Shown here: one piece after another, positions 45,783 through 55,257 of the stretch
Layout: each line of letters opens with the position of its first letter
Position numbering within the stretch: position 1 is the first letter of the stretch
Origin: Nocardia abscessus NBRC 100374
GTDB lineage: Bacteria; Actinomycetota; Actinomycetes; Mycobacteriales; Mycobacteriaceae
Length of the DNA: 64,000 bases
Direction: 5' to 3'
Assembly (NCBI RefSeq): GCF_000308455.1
Contig: NZ_BAFP01000001.1
Coordinates: forward strand, 62,001 to 126,000
The notes under the pieces: model-generated
Seen by the model: only the letters and a program-made list of their open reading frames with translations
What the model was told of the DNA's origin: nothing
The model's database searches: none
Program-made: the position numbers and the translations under genes

Positions 45783-47198
45783 ATGCGCCGACCGATGATC
45801 GTTTTCGCCGCCTGCGCGCTGGCTCTGCTGTCCGGTCAGCCCGCATCGGCTGCCGCGCCGTGGGGGCCGCTCGCGCCGCCGAACCCTTTCCTCGGGCCGG
45901 CCGGGACCGCGACCATGCACGGCGACGCGGGGTCCTCGGACGTGACCGCGCTCGCCGGGCCCGGCGACCGCGCCGCGACGGTCGCGGCGTATCCACTGGC
46001 CTCCGCGTGTCCCACGCTGCTGGAAGGGTCGGACCGTCTCGTGGTGGCCCTGTGCACCGCGATCGCGGGACAGACCCCGACGGTGCAGCTGCTCGATCCC
46101 GCGGCACCGGGGCCGCTGGCGGGCTCGCTCGCGGCGCTGCCGTTGACCAAAGGCAGCTTGCTCGGCGGCGTCTATGCCTACCTCGACCAGGACGACCGCT
46201 TGGTGGTCGTGGACGGCGCCGACCGGCTGCTCCGGATACGGCACGAGCGGGACGCGGCGGGGGCCTGGCGGCTGATCAGCGAGGACGCCGCCGATCTCGG
46301 CTCGGTGCTCCCGCCGGGGGACGATGTGACCGGTCTCGTACCGGATTGGTCGGGCAATGTGTGGTTCGCGACCGGCCAGGGCGTGGTCGGATTCGTCACC
46401 GCCGCCGGTCAGGTGTCGACGCTGGCGCTGCCCACCGGAGAACGCGTGGCCAACAGCATCTCGGCGGCGCCGAGCGGGCATGTCGCGGTGGCGACGACGC
46501 ACGCGCTGTACGAACTGCGCGTCGCCACGTCCGGGATTCCGGAGATCGTGTGGCGCGCGGCCTACGACCGCGGATCGGCACGCAAGCCGGGGCAGCTCAG
46601 CTGGGGCACCGGCTCCACACCCACCTACTTCGGCCCTGCGACCGGCGCGGACTACCTGACCATCGTCGACAACGCCGACGGACAGGTGCACGCGTTGGTA
46701 TTCCGCTCGGGGACCGGCCAATTGATATGTGCGGCGCCGGTGCTCGGCAAAGGCGGCCCCGGCAGCGAGAACTCGCCGATCGGGATCGGCAGTTCGGTCT
46801 TCGTGGCCGGCACGTACGGATACCCGTACCCGGCACTCCCCGAGGGCGCGGGACCGGCGGTGCCGGCGAGCGCGCCGTTCACGGGTGGGATGACGCGCGT
46901 CGATGTGACCGGCGATGGATGCCGCGTGGTGTGGGAGAACACGATTCGCAGTGCGGCCGTACCGCGCCTGTCCACCGCGGACGGGCAGCTGTACACGGTC
47001 GCCCGCGTCGGAGCCGACCACACCACGCCCCTCGACGGGTACACGTTCACCGCCCTCGACCCGGAGACCGGTGCGATCACCGCCTCGCACCCCCTTCCCG
47101 GCACCATCGTCGACGATCCGCTCCAAACCGCGCCGCTGATCACCCAGGACGGCCACCTGCTGCAAGGAACGATCACCGGAATTCTGCGCGTGGGCTGA
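45783..47198 (+). CDS. Exported beta-propeller-like protein
   Basis: The protein has 471 aa with a clear Sec signal peptide (MRRPMIVFAACALALLSGQPASAAA). The Shine-Dalgarno AAGGA lies before ATG 45783. The mature part is Gly/Asp-rich with repeated short beta-strand units (DRLVVVDGADRLLRI, GNVWFATGQGVVGF, GHVAVATTHALYEL, TYTVARVGAD-like). This is typical of WD/NHL/PQQ-like propellers that bind ligands or cell-wall components. Two Cys pairs are likely to form disulfides. No catalytic motif is seen. It is divergent from the methyltransferase gene, with about 100 bp between. Confidence 0.8.
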   Translation: MRRPMIVFAACALALLSGQPASAAAPWGPLAPPNPFLGPAGTATMHGDAGSSDVTALAGPGDRAATVAAYPLASACPTLLEGSDRLVVALCTAIAGQTPTVQLLDPAAPGPLAGSLAALPLTKGSLLGGVYAYLDQDDRLVVVDGADRLLRIRHERDAAGAWRLISEDAADLGSVLPPGDDVTGLVPDWSGNVWFATGQGVVGFVTAAGQVSTLALPTGERVANSISAAPSGHVAVATTHALYELRVATSGIPEIVWRAAYDRGSARKPGQLSWGTGSTPTYFGPATGADYLTIVDNADGQVHALVFRSGTGQLICAAPVLGKGGPGSENSPIGIGSSVFVAGTYGYPYPALPEGAGPAVPASAPFTGGMTRVDVTGDGCRVVWENTIRSAAVPRLSTADGQLYTVARVGADHTTPLDGYTFTALDPETGAITASHPLPGTIVDDPLQTAPLITQDGHLLQGTITGILRVG

Positions 47199-47429
47199 CC
47201 CGCGGTCTGCCTTCAGCCTTTGGCCGCGGATCGCCGTTCGGGTTGTGCCGCGGAAACATCTCGGGCCGCCCGACGGTGGTCGCGGCCGGTCGTCGGACTG
47301 TGACGTGCGTCTCTCGAACTCGGGTGTCGCGGTGTCGATTTCGCGAGGTTCCGGCCTGTGGCGAGGGGAGTGAGGCGAAGATCACATACCTCGTTACGGT
47401 TGCGGCCGAGGTGCTGAATCGAGCGGACG

Positions 47430-47464
47430 AACCGGTCGGATCGGCCCCTTTTCTCCGACCGGTT
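47430..47464. terminator. Inverted repeat, 11-bp perfect stem, loop 13 nt
   Basis: Arms AACCGGTCGGA (47430-47440) and TCCGACCGGTT (47454-47464) pair perfectly around a loop containing CCCCTTTTC. It lies about 230 bp downstream of the exported protein gene. It is a probable terminator, though without a T tract after the stem. Confidence 0.5.
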
Positions 47465-47891
47465 AATCCCGAGCCTGTCGGGGAACTGGCCGGTCTTCCT
47501 CGCGTGCCACTATGTCCTTACCCGGTTTATTACCGCGTAAACAAACTTGTGGTCTCTTTCTTTCGCGGGAGTGTCAGCAACTGACATTTAGTGCAAATGA
47601 ACGTGCAGGTGGGAGGCCCTGTCAGCAACCATGGAGAGGTCTATCTTCTGGCCCGGCTAACGGCACGGAGAAGTTTCCGAGCTATTGCGAAGCCGATTCC
47701 GGGTGAGTGTTTCGCCGGTCTCGCCGACGCGGTGCCGGGCGATCGAAACGGCGAGCGCGCGGGTCGCATGCGGTTAGCTGACACGGGGTCGGAGAGTGGT
47801 TCCGCAAGGGTTTGCTGGAGCGCTGCTTTATACGCTTGACCTCGGCGGGGAGGGTTGCGTAGGGATAACGATTGTGTAGAGTTGACGGTAA

Positions 47892-47930
47892 CGCTGGCCG
47901 CAGCTCGAGCACGACTCGCTGCGGCCAGCG
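47892..47930. terminator. Inverted repeat, 12-bp perfect stem, loop 15 nt
   Basis: Arms CGCTGGCCGCAG (47892-47903) and CTGCGGCCAGCG (47919-47930) form a GC-rich hairpin 70 bp beyond the stop of the SpoIIM-like gene on the minus strand. It could end that transcript or fold within a leader on the plus strand. No T run follows on either side. Confidence 0.5.
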
Positions 47931-47999
47931 GAACTCAAATGGGGGAGTACCGAAGCGATCTGGAAGCCACGTAGCTGCCGATTGTCCCGACTGTGTCGC

Positions 48000-49016
48000 T
48001 CAGGGTGTGCTGAATGTTGGCTGCGTCACAGTGGAGAGTCCATCGCTCCTCGTCACGCCAGCCGGGTTCGCCTGCGTCCTGACCGCACGCCGCCCCACGC
48101 CGAACACGTACACCAGGAACAACGCCTCGGCGGTGAACCCGATCGCGATGCGTATCGGTGCGGGCAGCGGACTCGGCGTCACGAACCCCTCGATGAAGCC
48201 ACACACCAGCAACACGCCGACCAGGCCGAGCGCCACGGTCGCGGTCGCCCGGCCCTGCCTGGCCACCGCCTCCACCCGGCTGAGCCGACCGGGATCGATC
48301 AGTGTCCAGCCGAGTTTCAGCCCCGCGCCGCCCGCTACGAAAACCGCGGTCAGTTCCAGCGTGCCGTGCGGAAGGATGAAGCCGAAGAACGAATCCAGCC
48401 GCCCCGCGTCGGCCATCAGCCCGGCGCTGACGCCCAGGTTGAGTGCGTTCATGAACAGCAGGTAGACCGCGGGCAGGATCAGCACCCCGGTGAACAAGGC
48501 GATCGCCGCCACCCACGCGTTGTTCGTCCACACCTGCGCGGCGAAAGCCCCCTGCGGATGCTCCGAGTAGTACGTTTCGAACGCGCCGCCCGGTGCGGTG
48601 AGACTCCGTGTGTCGCTCGGAATCCCGAGCACTTCGCGTGCCGAATCGAACCGGTCCACCCAGACGGCCAAGCCGGCCGAGACGAACAGGAACACCGCCG
48701 CCACGCCGACCCACCACGGCGACGAGCGATAGAGCGCCGCCGGGAAGCGGTGGCTGAAGAACCGGCCGATCTCCTGCCAGGTGTCGGCTCGCGTCCCGAG
48801 CACCCGGCCCCGCGCACGCGCCAGCAGCGCGCTGAGTCCGGCGATCAGCTCCGGGTCCGGGCTGTGCGACTGCAGCCGCGCCAGCTGCTGGGAGGTGCGG
48901 CGGTAGAGCATGACGAGTTCGTCCGCCTCCGCCCCGGTCAGCTTGCTCCGTTTGGACAAGTAGTCGAGCCGGTCCCACGCCCTGCGGTGCGCCAGGCTGT
49001 ATGCGTCCACGTCCAT
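48000..49016 (-). CDS. SpoIIM-like (stage II sporulation protein M / DUF95) membrane protein
   Basis: The protein has 338 aa from ATG 49016 with GGGAGG upstream; the longer open frame would place an unsupported Ser-rich leader in front of MDVDAYSLAHRRAWDRLDYL. After a helical cytosolic N-terminus come about six membrane segments, including WWVGVAAVFLFVSAGLAVW and SFFGFILPHGTLELTAVFVAG. The FGFxLPHGxxEL signature is diagnostic of the SpoIIM/DUF95 family. It is divergent from an RDD gene 43 bp away. In mycobacteria the same pair (Rv3694c/Rv3695 type) flanks a moxR locus. The function in non-sporulating actinobacteria is unknown. Confidence 0.92.
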   Translation of the reverse strand: MDVDAYSLAHRRAWDRLDYLSKRSKLTGAEADELVMLYRRTSQQLARLQSHSPDPELIAGLSALLARARGRVLGTRADTWQEIGRFFSHRFPAALYRSSPWWVGVAAVFLFVSAGLAVWVDRFDSAREVLGIPSDTRSLTAPGGAFETYYSEHPQGAFAAQVWTNNAWVAAIALFTGVLILPAVYLLFMNALNLGVSAGLMADAGRLDSFFGFILPHGTLELTAVFVAGGAGLKLGWTLIDPGRLSRVEAVARQGRATATVALGLVGVLLVCGFIEGFVTPSPLPAPIRIAIGFTAEALFLVYVFGVGRRAVRTQANPAGVTRSDGLSTVTQPTFSTP

Positions 49017-49059
49017 TCGGTTGCCTCCCACTCCCGCCGGTCGCAAGAATGCTATCGAC

Positions 49060-49869
49060 ATGGCTGAGTTCACCACCGGCGAAGCAGTGGCCCTCGAGCT
49101 GCCGATCGCCCGGATCCCCACGAGGGCCAGCGCGTTCCTGATCGACGTGCTGGCCCAGTGCACGCTCGCGTTCGTGCTGCTGTTCGCGATCGTCACGCTG
49201 CTGCTGCCCGCGGGCGTCGACTCGGCCTGGCTGGATGTGGTGATGCTGGTCACCATCGTGACCGTGCTGGTGGGCTACCCGGTGACCTGTGAGACCGCTT
49301 GGCGGGGACGCACACTGGGCAAACTGATGCTCGGGCTGCGCGTGGTGCGCGAGGACGGCGGGCCGATCGACTTCCGGCACGCGCTCACCCGCGGCCTGGC
49401 GGGCGCGATCGTCGATTTCTGGATGCTCGGCGGGTTCGGCGCCATCGCGGTGCTCACCTCGATGTGCTCGCCGCATGCGCGCCGGATCGGTGACGTGCTC
49501 GCCGGCACCGTGGTGGTGCACGCGCAACGACCGCTGCCGCCGCCCGCGCTGGCGATCGCGCCGCCGTGGCTGACCGGGTGGAGCGCCCAGCTGGATCTGG
49601 CCGGGCTACCGGAGGATCTGGCGTTGGCGGTGCGGCAGTACCTGACGCGCTTCCGTACGCTGACGCCCGCGGCGCAACATCATCTGGGCACGGCGCTCGT
49701 GTCCGAGGTGTGCGGGCGGCTGCGTGTCGCGCCGCCCACCGGTTGTCCGCCGCTACAGATCCTCGGCGCGGTCATCGCCGAACGACAGCGCCGGGTGCTG
49801 CCGCCGCCGGTGTTCCCGGTGTTCCCGCCGCTGCCGCCGCGCGCCGGTCAGCCGTACGCCGCGACGTAG
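49060..49869 (+). CDS. RDD-family membrane protein
   Basis: The protein has 269 aa from ATG 49060. The RDD domain covers residues about 10-150, with PTRASAFLIDVLAQC, three membrane segments and the TLGKLMLGLRVV segment typical of the family. Here the Arg-Asp-Asp core reads as Arg followed later by ID. A soluble C-terminal part of about 110 residues ends in a Pro-rich tail. It overlaps the end of the deaminase gene by 22 bp, tail to tail. As partner of the SpoIIM-like protein it belongs to the moxR neighbourhood. Confidence 0.9.
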   Translation: MAEFTTGEAVALELPIARIPTRASAFLIDVLAQCTLAFVLLFAIVTLLLPAGVDSAWLDVVMLVTIVTVLVGYPVTCETAWRGRTLGKLMLGLRVVREDGGPIDFRHALTRGLAGAIVDFWMLGGFGAIAVLTSMCSPHARRIGDVLAGTVVVHAQRPLPPPALAIAPPWLTGWSAQLDLAGLPEDLALAVRQYLTRFRTLTPAAQHHLGTALVSEVCGRLRVAPPTGCPPLQILGAVIAERQRRVLPPPVFPVFPPLPPRAGQPYAAT

Positions 49870-50867
49870 TCGTCGACCTCGCGGACGAAGGCGTCCTGGC
49901 GAGCGGGCGTGATCCAGGAGGCGCGGAAGGAGTTCCTGGCCAACTCGGCCAGCCGATCGATCCCGAGGCCGGCCTGCTCGGCGAGTGCGAGGTAGTTGTC
50001 GGCCACGTACGCGCCGAAGTACGCGGGGTCGTCGCTGTTGACCGTCACGGTCAGGCCGCGATCGAGCAGGCCGACGATCTCCGCCGACTTCATCTGCGCG
50101 GTGACGAACGAGTTCGACACCGGACAGCAGGTGAGCGCGATTCCCCCGGACTTCGCCAGTTCCACCAGACGGTCGTCCGCCACGATGTTCGTGCCGTGAT
50201 CGAGGCGGTCGACGGCGATATCCTCCAGCGCTTGGCGGATGTGCTCGACGGAATCCGGCTGGTCGATGTCGCAGTGCATGGTCAGGAGGAACCCTTCCGC
50301 ACGGGCACGCTCGAAGACGGCGGCGAACTTGCTCGGCGGGTTGCCGCGCTCGTCGGAGTCGAGCCCCACGCCGACGATCCAGCTCTTGTACGGCAGCGCT
50401 TCCAGCAGCGTCGCCATGGCGTACTCCGCCGAATGGTCGCGCAGGAAGCACAGGATCAGCTCGGCCGAGATCCCCAGCTCGCGCCGCGCCCGTGCGATCG
50501 CCGAACGGTATCCGCTGATCACCGAGGGAAAGGGAACGCCGCGCCCGGTGTGCGCCTGCGGATCGAAGAACAGCTCGACATGACGCACGCCTTGCCCGTG
50601 TGCCCGGCGCAGATAGTCGAACGCGAGATCGTGGAAATCCTCCGGGCGCTGCAGTACGCCCATCGCGGGGTAGTAGACCCGGAGGAACGACGTCAGGTCG
50701 TGGAATCGATAGGTCTGCTTGACCTCCTCCACGCTTTTCTCCGGCAGTTCGATGCCGTTGCGCCGAGCGAGGCGGAACTTCAGCTCCGGCTCCAGCGTCC
50801 CTTCCAGATGCAGATGCAGCTCCGCTTTGGGCAATCCGCGGACGAAGGCGGCGAGATCCGAGGCCAT
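49848..50867 (-). CDS. Adenine/adenosine deaminase-like amidohydrolase with altered HAGE motif
   Basis: The protein has 339 aa starting MASDLAAFVRGL. The fold and several motifs match the adenosine/adenine deaminase family. Metal ligands His18 and His20 are in KAELHLHLEGT; VELFFDPQAHTGRGVPF, VGLDSDERGNPPSKF, DRLDHGTNI and TVNSDDPAYFGAYVADN are also present. In overall text it is closest to the adenine deaminase (Ade) branch. However, the catalytic HAGE segment, whose Glu is the proton donor, reads MHCDIDQ here (His198). The purine substrate and even the activity are therefore uncertain. It sits between the RDD and DUF58 genes, an insertion relative to the mycobacterial order. Confidence 0.8.
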   Translation of the reverse strand: MASDLAAFVRGLPKAELHLHLEGTLEPELKFRLARRNGIELPEKSVEEVKQTYRFHDLTSFLRVYYPAMGVLQRPEDFHDLAFDYLRRAHGQGVRHVELFFDPQAHTGRGVPFPSVISGYRSAIARARRELGISAELILCFLRDHSAEYAMATLLEALPYKSWIVGVGLDSDERGNPPSKFAAVFERARAEGFLLTMHCDIDQPDSVEHIRQALEDIAVDRLDHGTNIVADDRLVELAKSGGIALTCCPVSNSFVTAQMKSAEIVGLLDRGLTVTVNSDDPAYFGAYVADNYLALAEQAGLGIDRLAELARNSFRASWITPARQDAFVREVDDYVAAYG

Positions 50868-50883
50868 GAGAACATGATCCTCC

Positions 50884-52179
50884 TCAGAGGGCGCCGGACT
50901 GCTTCAGTTCCAGGTATTCGTCCGCCAGGGCTTCCGGCAATCGTGCCGGGGACGCCGCCACCACCGCGATCCCGGTGCGGCGTAGCGATTCCTGCACCAG
51001 CGCCCGTTCGGCCAGCACCGATTCGGCCGCGGCCGCCGCGTAGAGGTCGGGCAGGGTGTCGCGCCGAACGGCTGCCGCGGCGACATCGGGGTCGGTCACC
51101 GAGACGATGAGCACCCGGTGGCGCTGCGCGAGAACCGGCAGCACGGGCAACAGGTTCTCCTCGACCGCCGCACCATCGAGGCTGGTGAACCAGACGACCA
51201 AGCTGCGCCGGCGGGTGCGCTGGATGGCCGCCCGCACCAGTCCGGAGCTGTCGGTGTCGACCAGGGCCGCGGTGATGCCCGCCATCGCGTGCATCAGTTT
51301 CAGCTGCAACCCTTTTCCACCGGCGCCACGGACCTCGGCGCGCGGTCGGCGGTCGAAGGCGAGCAGGTCGACCGAGTCCCCGGCAGCCGCCGCCAGACCG
51401 CCCAGCAGCAGGGCCGCCTCGATGCTCGCGTCCAAGCGAGTGCCGTCACCGACCCGGCCCGCGCTGACCCGCCCGGTGTCCAGCAGCATCAGCATGTGCC
51501 GGTTGCGCTCCGGACGCCAGGTACGGACCAGGACGTCGGTGGCGCGGGCGGTGGCGCGCCAGTCGATGGCGCGCACGTCGTCCCCGGCGACGTACTCGCG
51601 GAACGAGTCGAATTCGGTGCCCTGCCCGCGCAGGTTGGCCACATTGCGGCCGTCGAGATGCTGCAACCGTTTGACTTTCGACCGCAGCAGCCGCTCGGCG
51701 CGGAACGCGGGCAGCGCGCGGATCCGGGCGGGCACGCTGCGCCTGGTCTGCCTGCCCGCCAGTCCGAGTGGGCCGAGCAGCCGCACCGTGACCTGGCCCG
51801 CGACCCGATCGCCCCGGTAGGTGGGCGTGAGCGTGGTGCGCAGCCGGACCTTGGTGCCAGGAGCGAGATCCAGCCGGTGCGCACGGTGTTCGGCGCGTGC
51901 GCTGTCGGGCCAGTCGTCCCACACCGTGCCGCGCAGCACGCGGGTTCCGGTGTTGACCGCCACGAGCTCCACCTCGGCGGAGCGCCCGAGCCGCACCGTG
52001 GTCATGGCCTCGCGGGAGAGTGTCAGGTCGCGCGCCCGCCCGGCCGCGGCGAGGTCGATGAGCAGCCCGGCCGCCAGGACGGAGGTCAGCACCACCACGC
52101 CGAGCAGGGACGGCAGGACCAGGGTGACGAACAGGGCCGCCACGCCTGCCGCGGCGGCCAGCCGACCGGTGACGACCAT
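50884..52179 (-). CDS. DUF58 family protein (MoxR-associated)
   Basis: The protein has 431 aa. Two N-terminal membrane segments (residues about 5-45) precede a beta-rich region with RLLGPLGLAGRQTRR. The DUF58 core follows with EFDSFREYVAGDDVRAIDWRATAR, and a vWA-like domain contains LMLLDTGR. Proteins of this family act beside MoxR ATPases, probably as substrates or partners in assembling metal-containing or envelope complexes. It starts 3 bp after the MoxR gene and is surely co-transcribed with it. Confidence 0.92.
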   Translation of the reverse strand: MVVTGRLAAAAGVAALFVTLVLPSLLGVVVLTSVLAAGLLIDLAAAGRARDLTLSREAMTTVRLGRSAEVELVAVNTGTRVLRGTVWDDWPDSARAEHRAHRLDLAPGTKVRLRTTLTPTYRGDRVAGQVTVRLLGPLGLAGRQTRRSVPARIRALPAFRAERLLRSKVKRLQHLDGRNVANLRGQGTEFDSFREYVAGDDVRAIDWRATARATDVLVRTWRPERNRHMLMLLDTGRVSAGRVGDGTRLDASIEAALLLGGLAAAAGDSVDLLAFDRRPRAEVRGAGGKGLQLKLMHAMAGITAALVDTDSSGLVRAAIQRTRRRSLVVWFTSLDGAAVEENLLPVLPVLAQRHRVLIVSVTDPDVAAAAVRRDTLPDLYAAAAAESVLAERALVQESLRRTGIAVVAASPARLPEALADEYLELKQSGAL

Positions 52180-52182
52180 CGG

Positions 52183-53160
<978 letters not shown>

Positions 53161-53227
53161 TGCATCTCCTGTGGTTCGCGGGAGTTCCCGCCTGCCGTTG
53201 GCCGGACAAGGGTGGGGCGAGGGCGTC

Positions 53228-54310
53228 TCATCCGACCTCCGATTCGATCCATTCGAGCTGCGCCGCGACCACCTGGAGCGCCCCGGAATCGGGGACCGGG
53301 CCGAACAAGGCCGCGCCGATCAGCGCGGGATCGGTTCCGAGGCGCGCGGTGAGCTCGGCGACGATACGGTCCGGCGGAGTGTCGGCCGTGATGCCGAGCG
53401 GAGTGCGGACGCGGCGCAGCGTGGCCGCGCGCAACTTGCCCGCTACGTGGTCGTGGTCCTTCGAGCGGCGGTACAGGGCGGCCTGTCCGGCGAGCAGTTC
53501 GTTCGCCGCCACCTCGACCGGACGCGGCTCGCGCACCAGAGCGCCACGCCTGCGGGCACGCCACCACACCACCAGCGCGGCGGCGATCAGGAACTGCACG
53601 CCGCCGTAGAAGACCGGCGCGGGCAGCCGGTCCCAGATCGGGTCGTCGCCCGGCCCGAAGCCCGGACCGTCCGGTGGGGTGACATCGGGCAGATCCGGTG
53701 GCGTTTGCGGCGGCGGAGGGGTAGGCGCGGTCGGCGCGCCGCAGGATTGCAGGGCACCGTAGACCAGCAGCAGCAACGCGGCCGCCCCGGCGAGCATCGC
53801 CCAGAACCTGGGGTCGCGCAGCAGCTTCGGCAGCGGCGGCAGCGTGCGCCTGGTGCGCGGCGCCTTCTCCACCGCCTCGACTTCGGTGGGTTCCGGCGCG
53901 GGCGGCGGCGCGGAGGCGGAGAACCGGTCGGCGTATTCCAGCCTGCGGTATTCGTCCTCGGTGGCGCGGCGGCCGCCGTAGACCACCTCGTCGAAACTGT
54001 GTGCGGCGGGTTGGATCTCGGTGGCGACCTCGAGCGGCAACGCGGTCGTGACGTCGTCGGCGGTTTCCCGCGCGGTGCGCGATCGCCGGACCTCGAGCAC
54101 GCCACCCTGTTCCAGGCCGCGCAGCACGGCGCGGAAACGTTCGCGCAGGGCACGGTCGAAATCCCGGTGCTGCGCGGCCGCTTCGGCAGCGGCGCGGTGG
54201 TGGGCGGCGGCGCCGAGCCGTGGTGTGCCGGGCGCCGGATCGTGCGTCGTGGCGGGGCCCTTGTTCAGCGCGACCTCGTCCGCATCGCGCGGCGGTCGGG
54301 GATCGCTCAT
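53228..54310 (-). CDS. DUF4350/DUF4129-type membrane protein of the moxR locus
   Basis: The protein has 360 aa from ATG 54310, overlapping the upstream stop as ATGA. The N-terminal 175 residues are charged and cytosolic. A membrane segment (RFWAMLAGAAALLLLVYGAL), a Pro-rich external loop and a second membrane segment (VFYGGVQFLIAAALVVWW) follow. A cytosolic C-terminal domain has NELLAGQAALYRRSKDHDHV and LGITADTPPDRIVAEL. The two-helix plus C-terminal-domain layout is that of DUF4350 or DUF4129 proteins found beside MoxR. The role is unknown. Confidence 0.8.
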   Translation of the reverse strand: MSDPRPPRDADEVALNKGPATTHDPAPGTPRLGAAAHHRAAAEAAAQHRDFDRALRERFRAVLRGLEQGGVLEVRRSRTARETADDVTTALPLEVATEIQPAAHSFDEVVYGGRRATEDEYRRLEYADRFSASAPPPAPEPTEVEAVEKAPRTRRTLPPLPKLLRDPRFWAMLAGAAALLLLVYGALQSCGAPTAPTPPPPQTPPDLPDVTPPDGPGFGPGDDPIWDRLPAPVFYGGVQFLIAAALVVWWRARRRGALVREPRPVEVAANELLAGQAALYRRSKDHDHVAGKLRAATLRRVRTPLGITADTPPDRIVAELTARLGTDPALIGAALFGPVPDSGALQVVAAQLEWIESEVG

Positions 54311-55179
54311 CGCGCCTCCTGCCGGGGGACGCGAATGTCCAGCCCCTCTCTGCGGCAACGGCGGTCGACGTAGCAGACCACGCGCGAAGAAGCTTCGACC
54401 ACCTCGCTGAATGCCGCGAGCAGCAGTACCGCCGATGTGGTCAGCACGATCACCGGCCACTTGTGGGTGCCGGAGAAGTCCGAGACGAACAGCGGAATGC
54501 CCAGCAGCGGGACCGCGAGCAGCCCGAACAGGGCGCGCTGGGCGATCCACAGCCCGGTGGTCGGCCACTCCGCACCCTCGGTGAGCAGTTTCGCGCGGGC
54601 GATGCCGTCGCGGTGCGAGGTGCGCTCGACGAACAGCACGGGCACCGCGACCCAGCGGCGGGCGCGCAGCCAGCCCAGCCAGATCACCGCGAGCGGCAGC
54701 GTCACGAGCGGCAGGCCGCTCACCGTTAGCACGACCACGCCCACCAGCGTGAACAACAGCTGGAACACCAGCAGCGGACCGAATGCGGCGCCGAACCGGC
54801 GCAGCGCCGTCGGCAGGCCGATCGGTGCGCCGCCGACGGTCGCGACGTCCAGCGCCACAGTCGTGCCGCGTAGCGCGAACCGCAGCAACCACGCACAGCC
54901 CGCGGTGGACAGGATCGCCGCCCAGGCGGTGCCCGGGTCGGAGCCGTCGGTCAGCCCCGAGACGCCCGCGGTCACCGCGATCACCACCGCCTCGGCCACG
55001 AGCAAACCCGTCGCGCTCATCGCGGCCAAGGCGCGGATGTTCGCCTGGATCAGCGCGAACGGCACATCGAGCAGTTCACGGAAACTCAGCGGTCGGATCG
55101 GCACCGTCGTTCCAGGAGACCCCGGTACCGGATCTGTTCCCGCCCCGACGGCGCCGGCCGGTTCGGCGGCTGGCAGCAC
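54307..55179 (-). CDS. Polytopic membrane protein of the moxR locus
   Basis: The protein has 290 aa from GTG 55179. About six hydrophobic segments follow RPLSFRELLDVPFALIQANI. This arrangement is seen in glycerophosphoryl-diester-phosphodiesterase-associated membrane domains and in the first gene of actinobacterial moxR loci. The internal ARAKLLTEGAEWPTTGLW is typical of that group. Its stop overlaps the next start. No enzymatic motif is present. Confidence 0.75.
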   Translation of the reverse strand: MLPAAEPAGAVGAGTDPVPGSPGTTVPIRPLSFRELLDVPFALIQANIRALAAMSATGLLVAEAVVIAVTAGVSGLTDGSDPGTAWAAILSTAGCAWLLRFALRGTTVALDVATVGGAPIGLPTALRRFGAAFGPLLVFQLLFTLVGVVVLTVSGLPLVTLPLAVIWLGWLRARRWVAVPVLFVERTSHRDGIARAKLLTEGAEWPTTGLWIAQRALFGLLAVPLLGIPLFVSDFSGTHKWPVIVLTTSAVLLLAAFSEVVEASSRVVCYVDRRCRREGLDIRVPRQEAR

Positions 55180-55257
55180 GGGCCGAGTCTAACCGTCAGC
55201 CCCGCAGCAGGCGGTCCACCACATGGCGGTACCGGGCACCACGAGTGTGCGGGACCG

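Larger units (their letters stand above)
47199..47999. other. Gene-free stretch between convergent genes, with two hairpins
   Basis: I find no supported gene in these 801 bp; open frames are short and lack ribosome sites or family resemblance. The region is less GC-rich than its neighbours in places (about 47510-47640). It carries two strong inverted repeats, listed separately, and may contain an untranslated RNA, but I recognise none. Confidence 0.5.

Noticed and set aside
45036..47165. A 709-residue minus-strand frame ending in the methyltransferase
   Set aside because: Only the last 215 residues have methyltransferase motifs; the rest is antisense to the exported protein gene, which has a signal peptide and ribosome site.
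47512..47912. Several short frames between the exported protein and SpoIIM-like genes
   Set aside because: None has a convincing ribosome site, codon pattern or known family.
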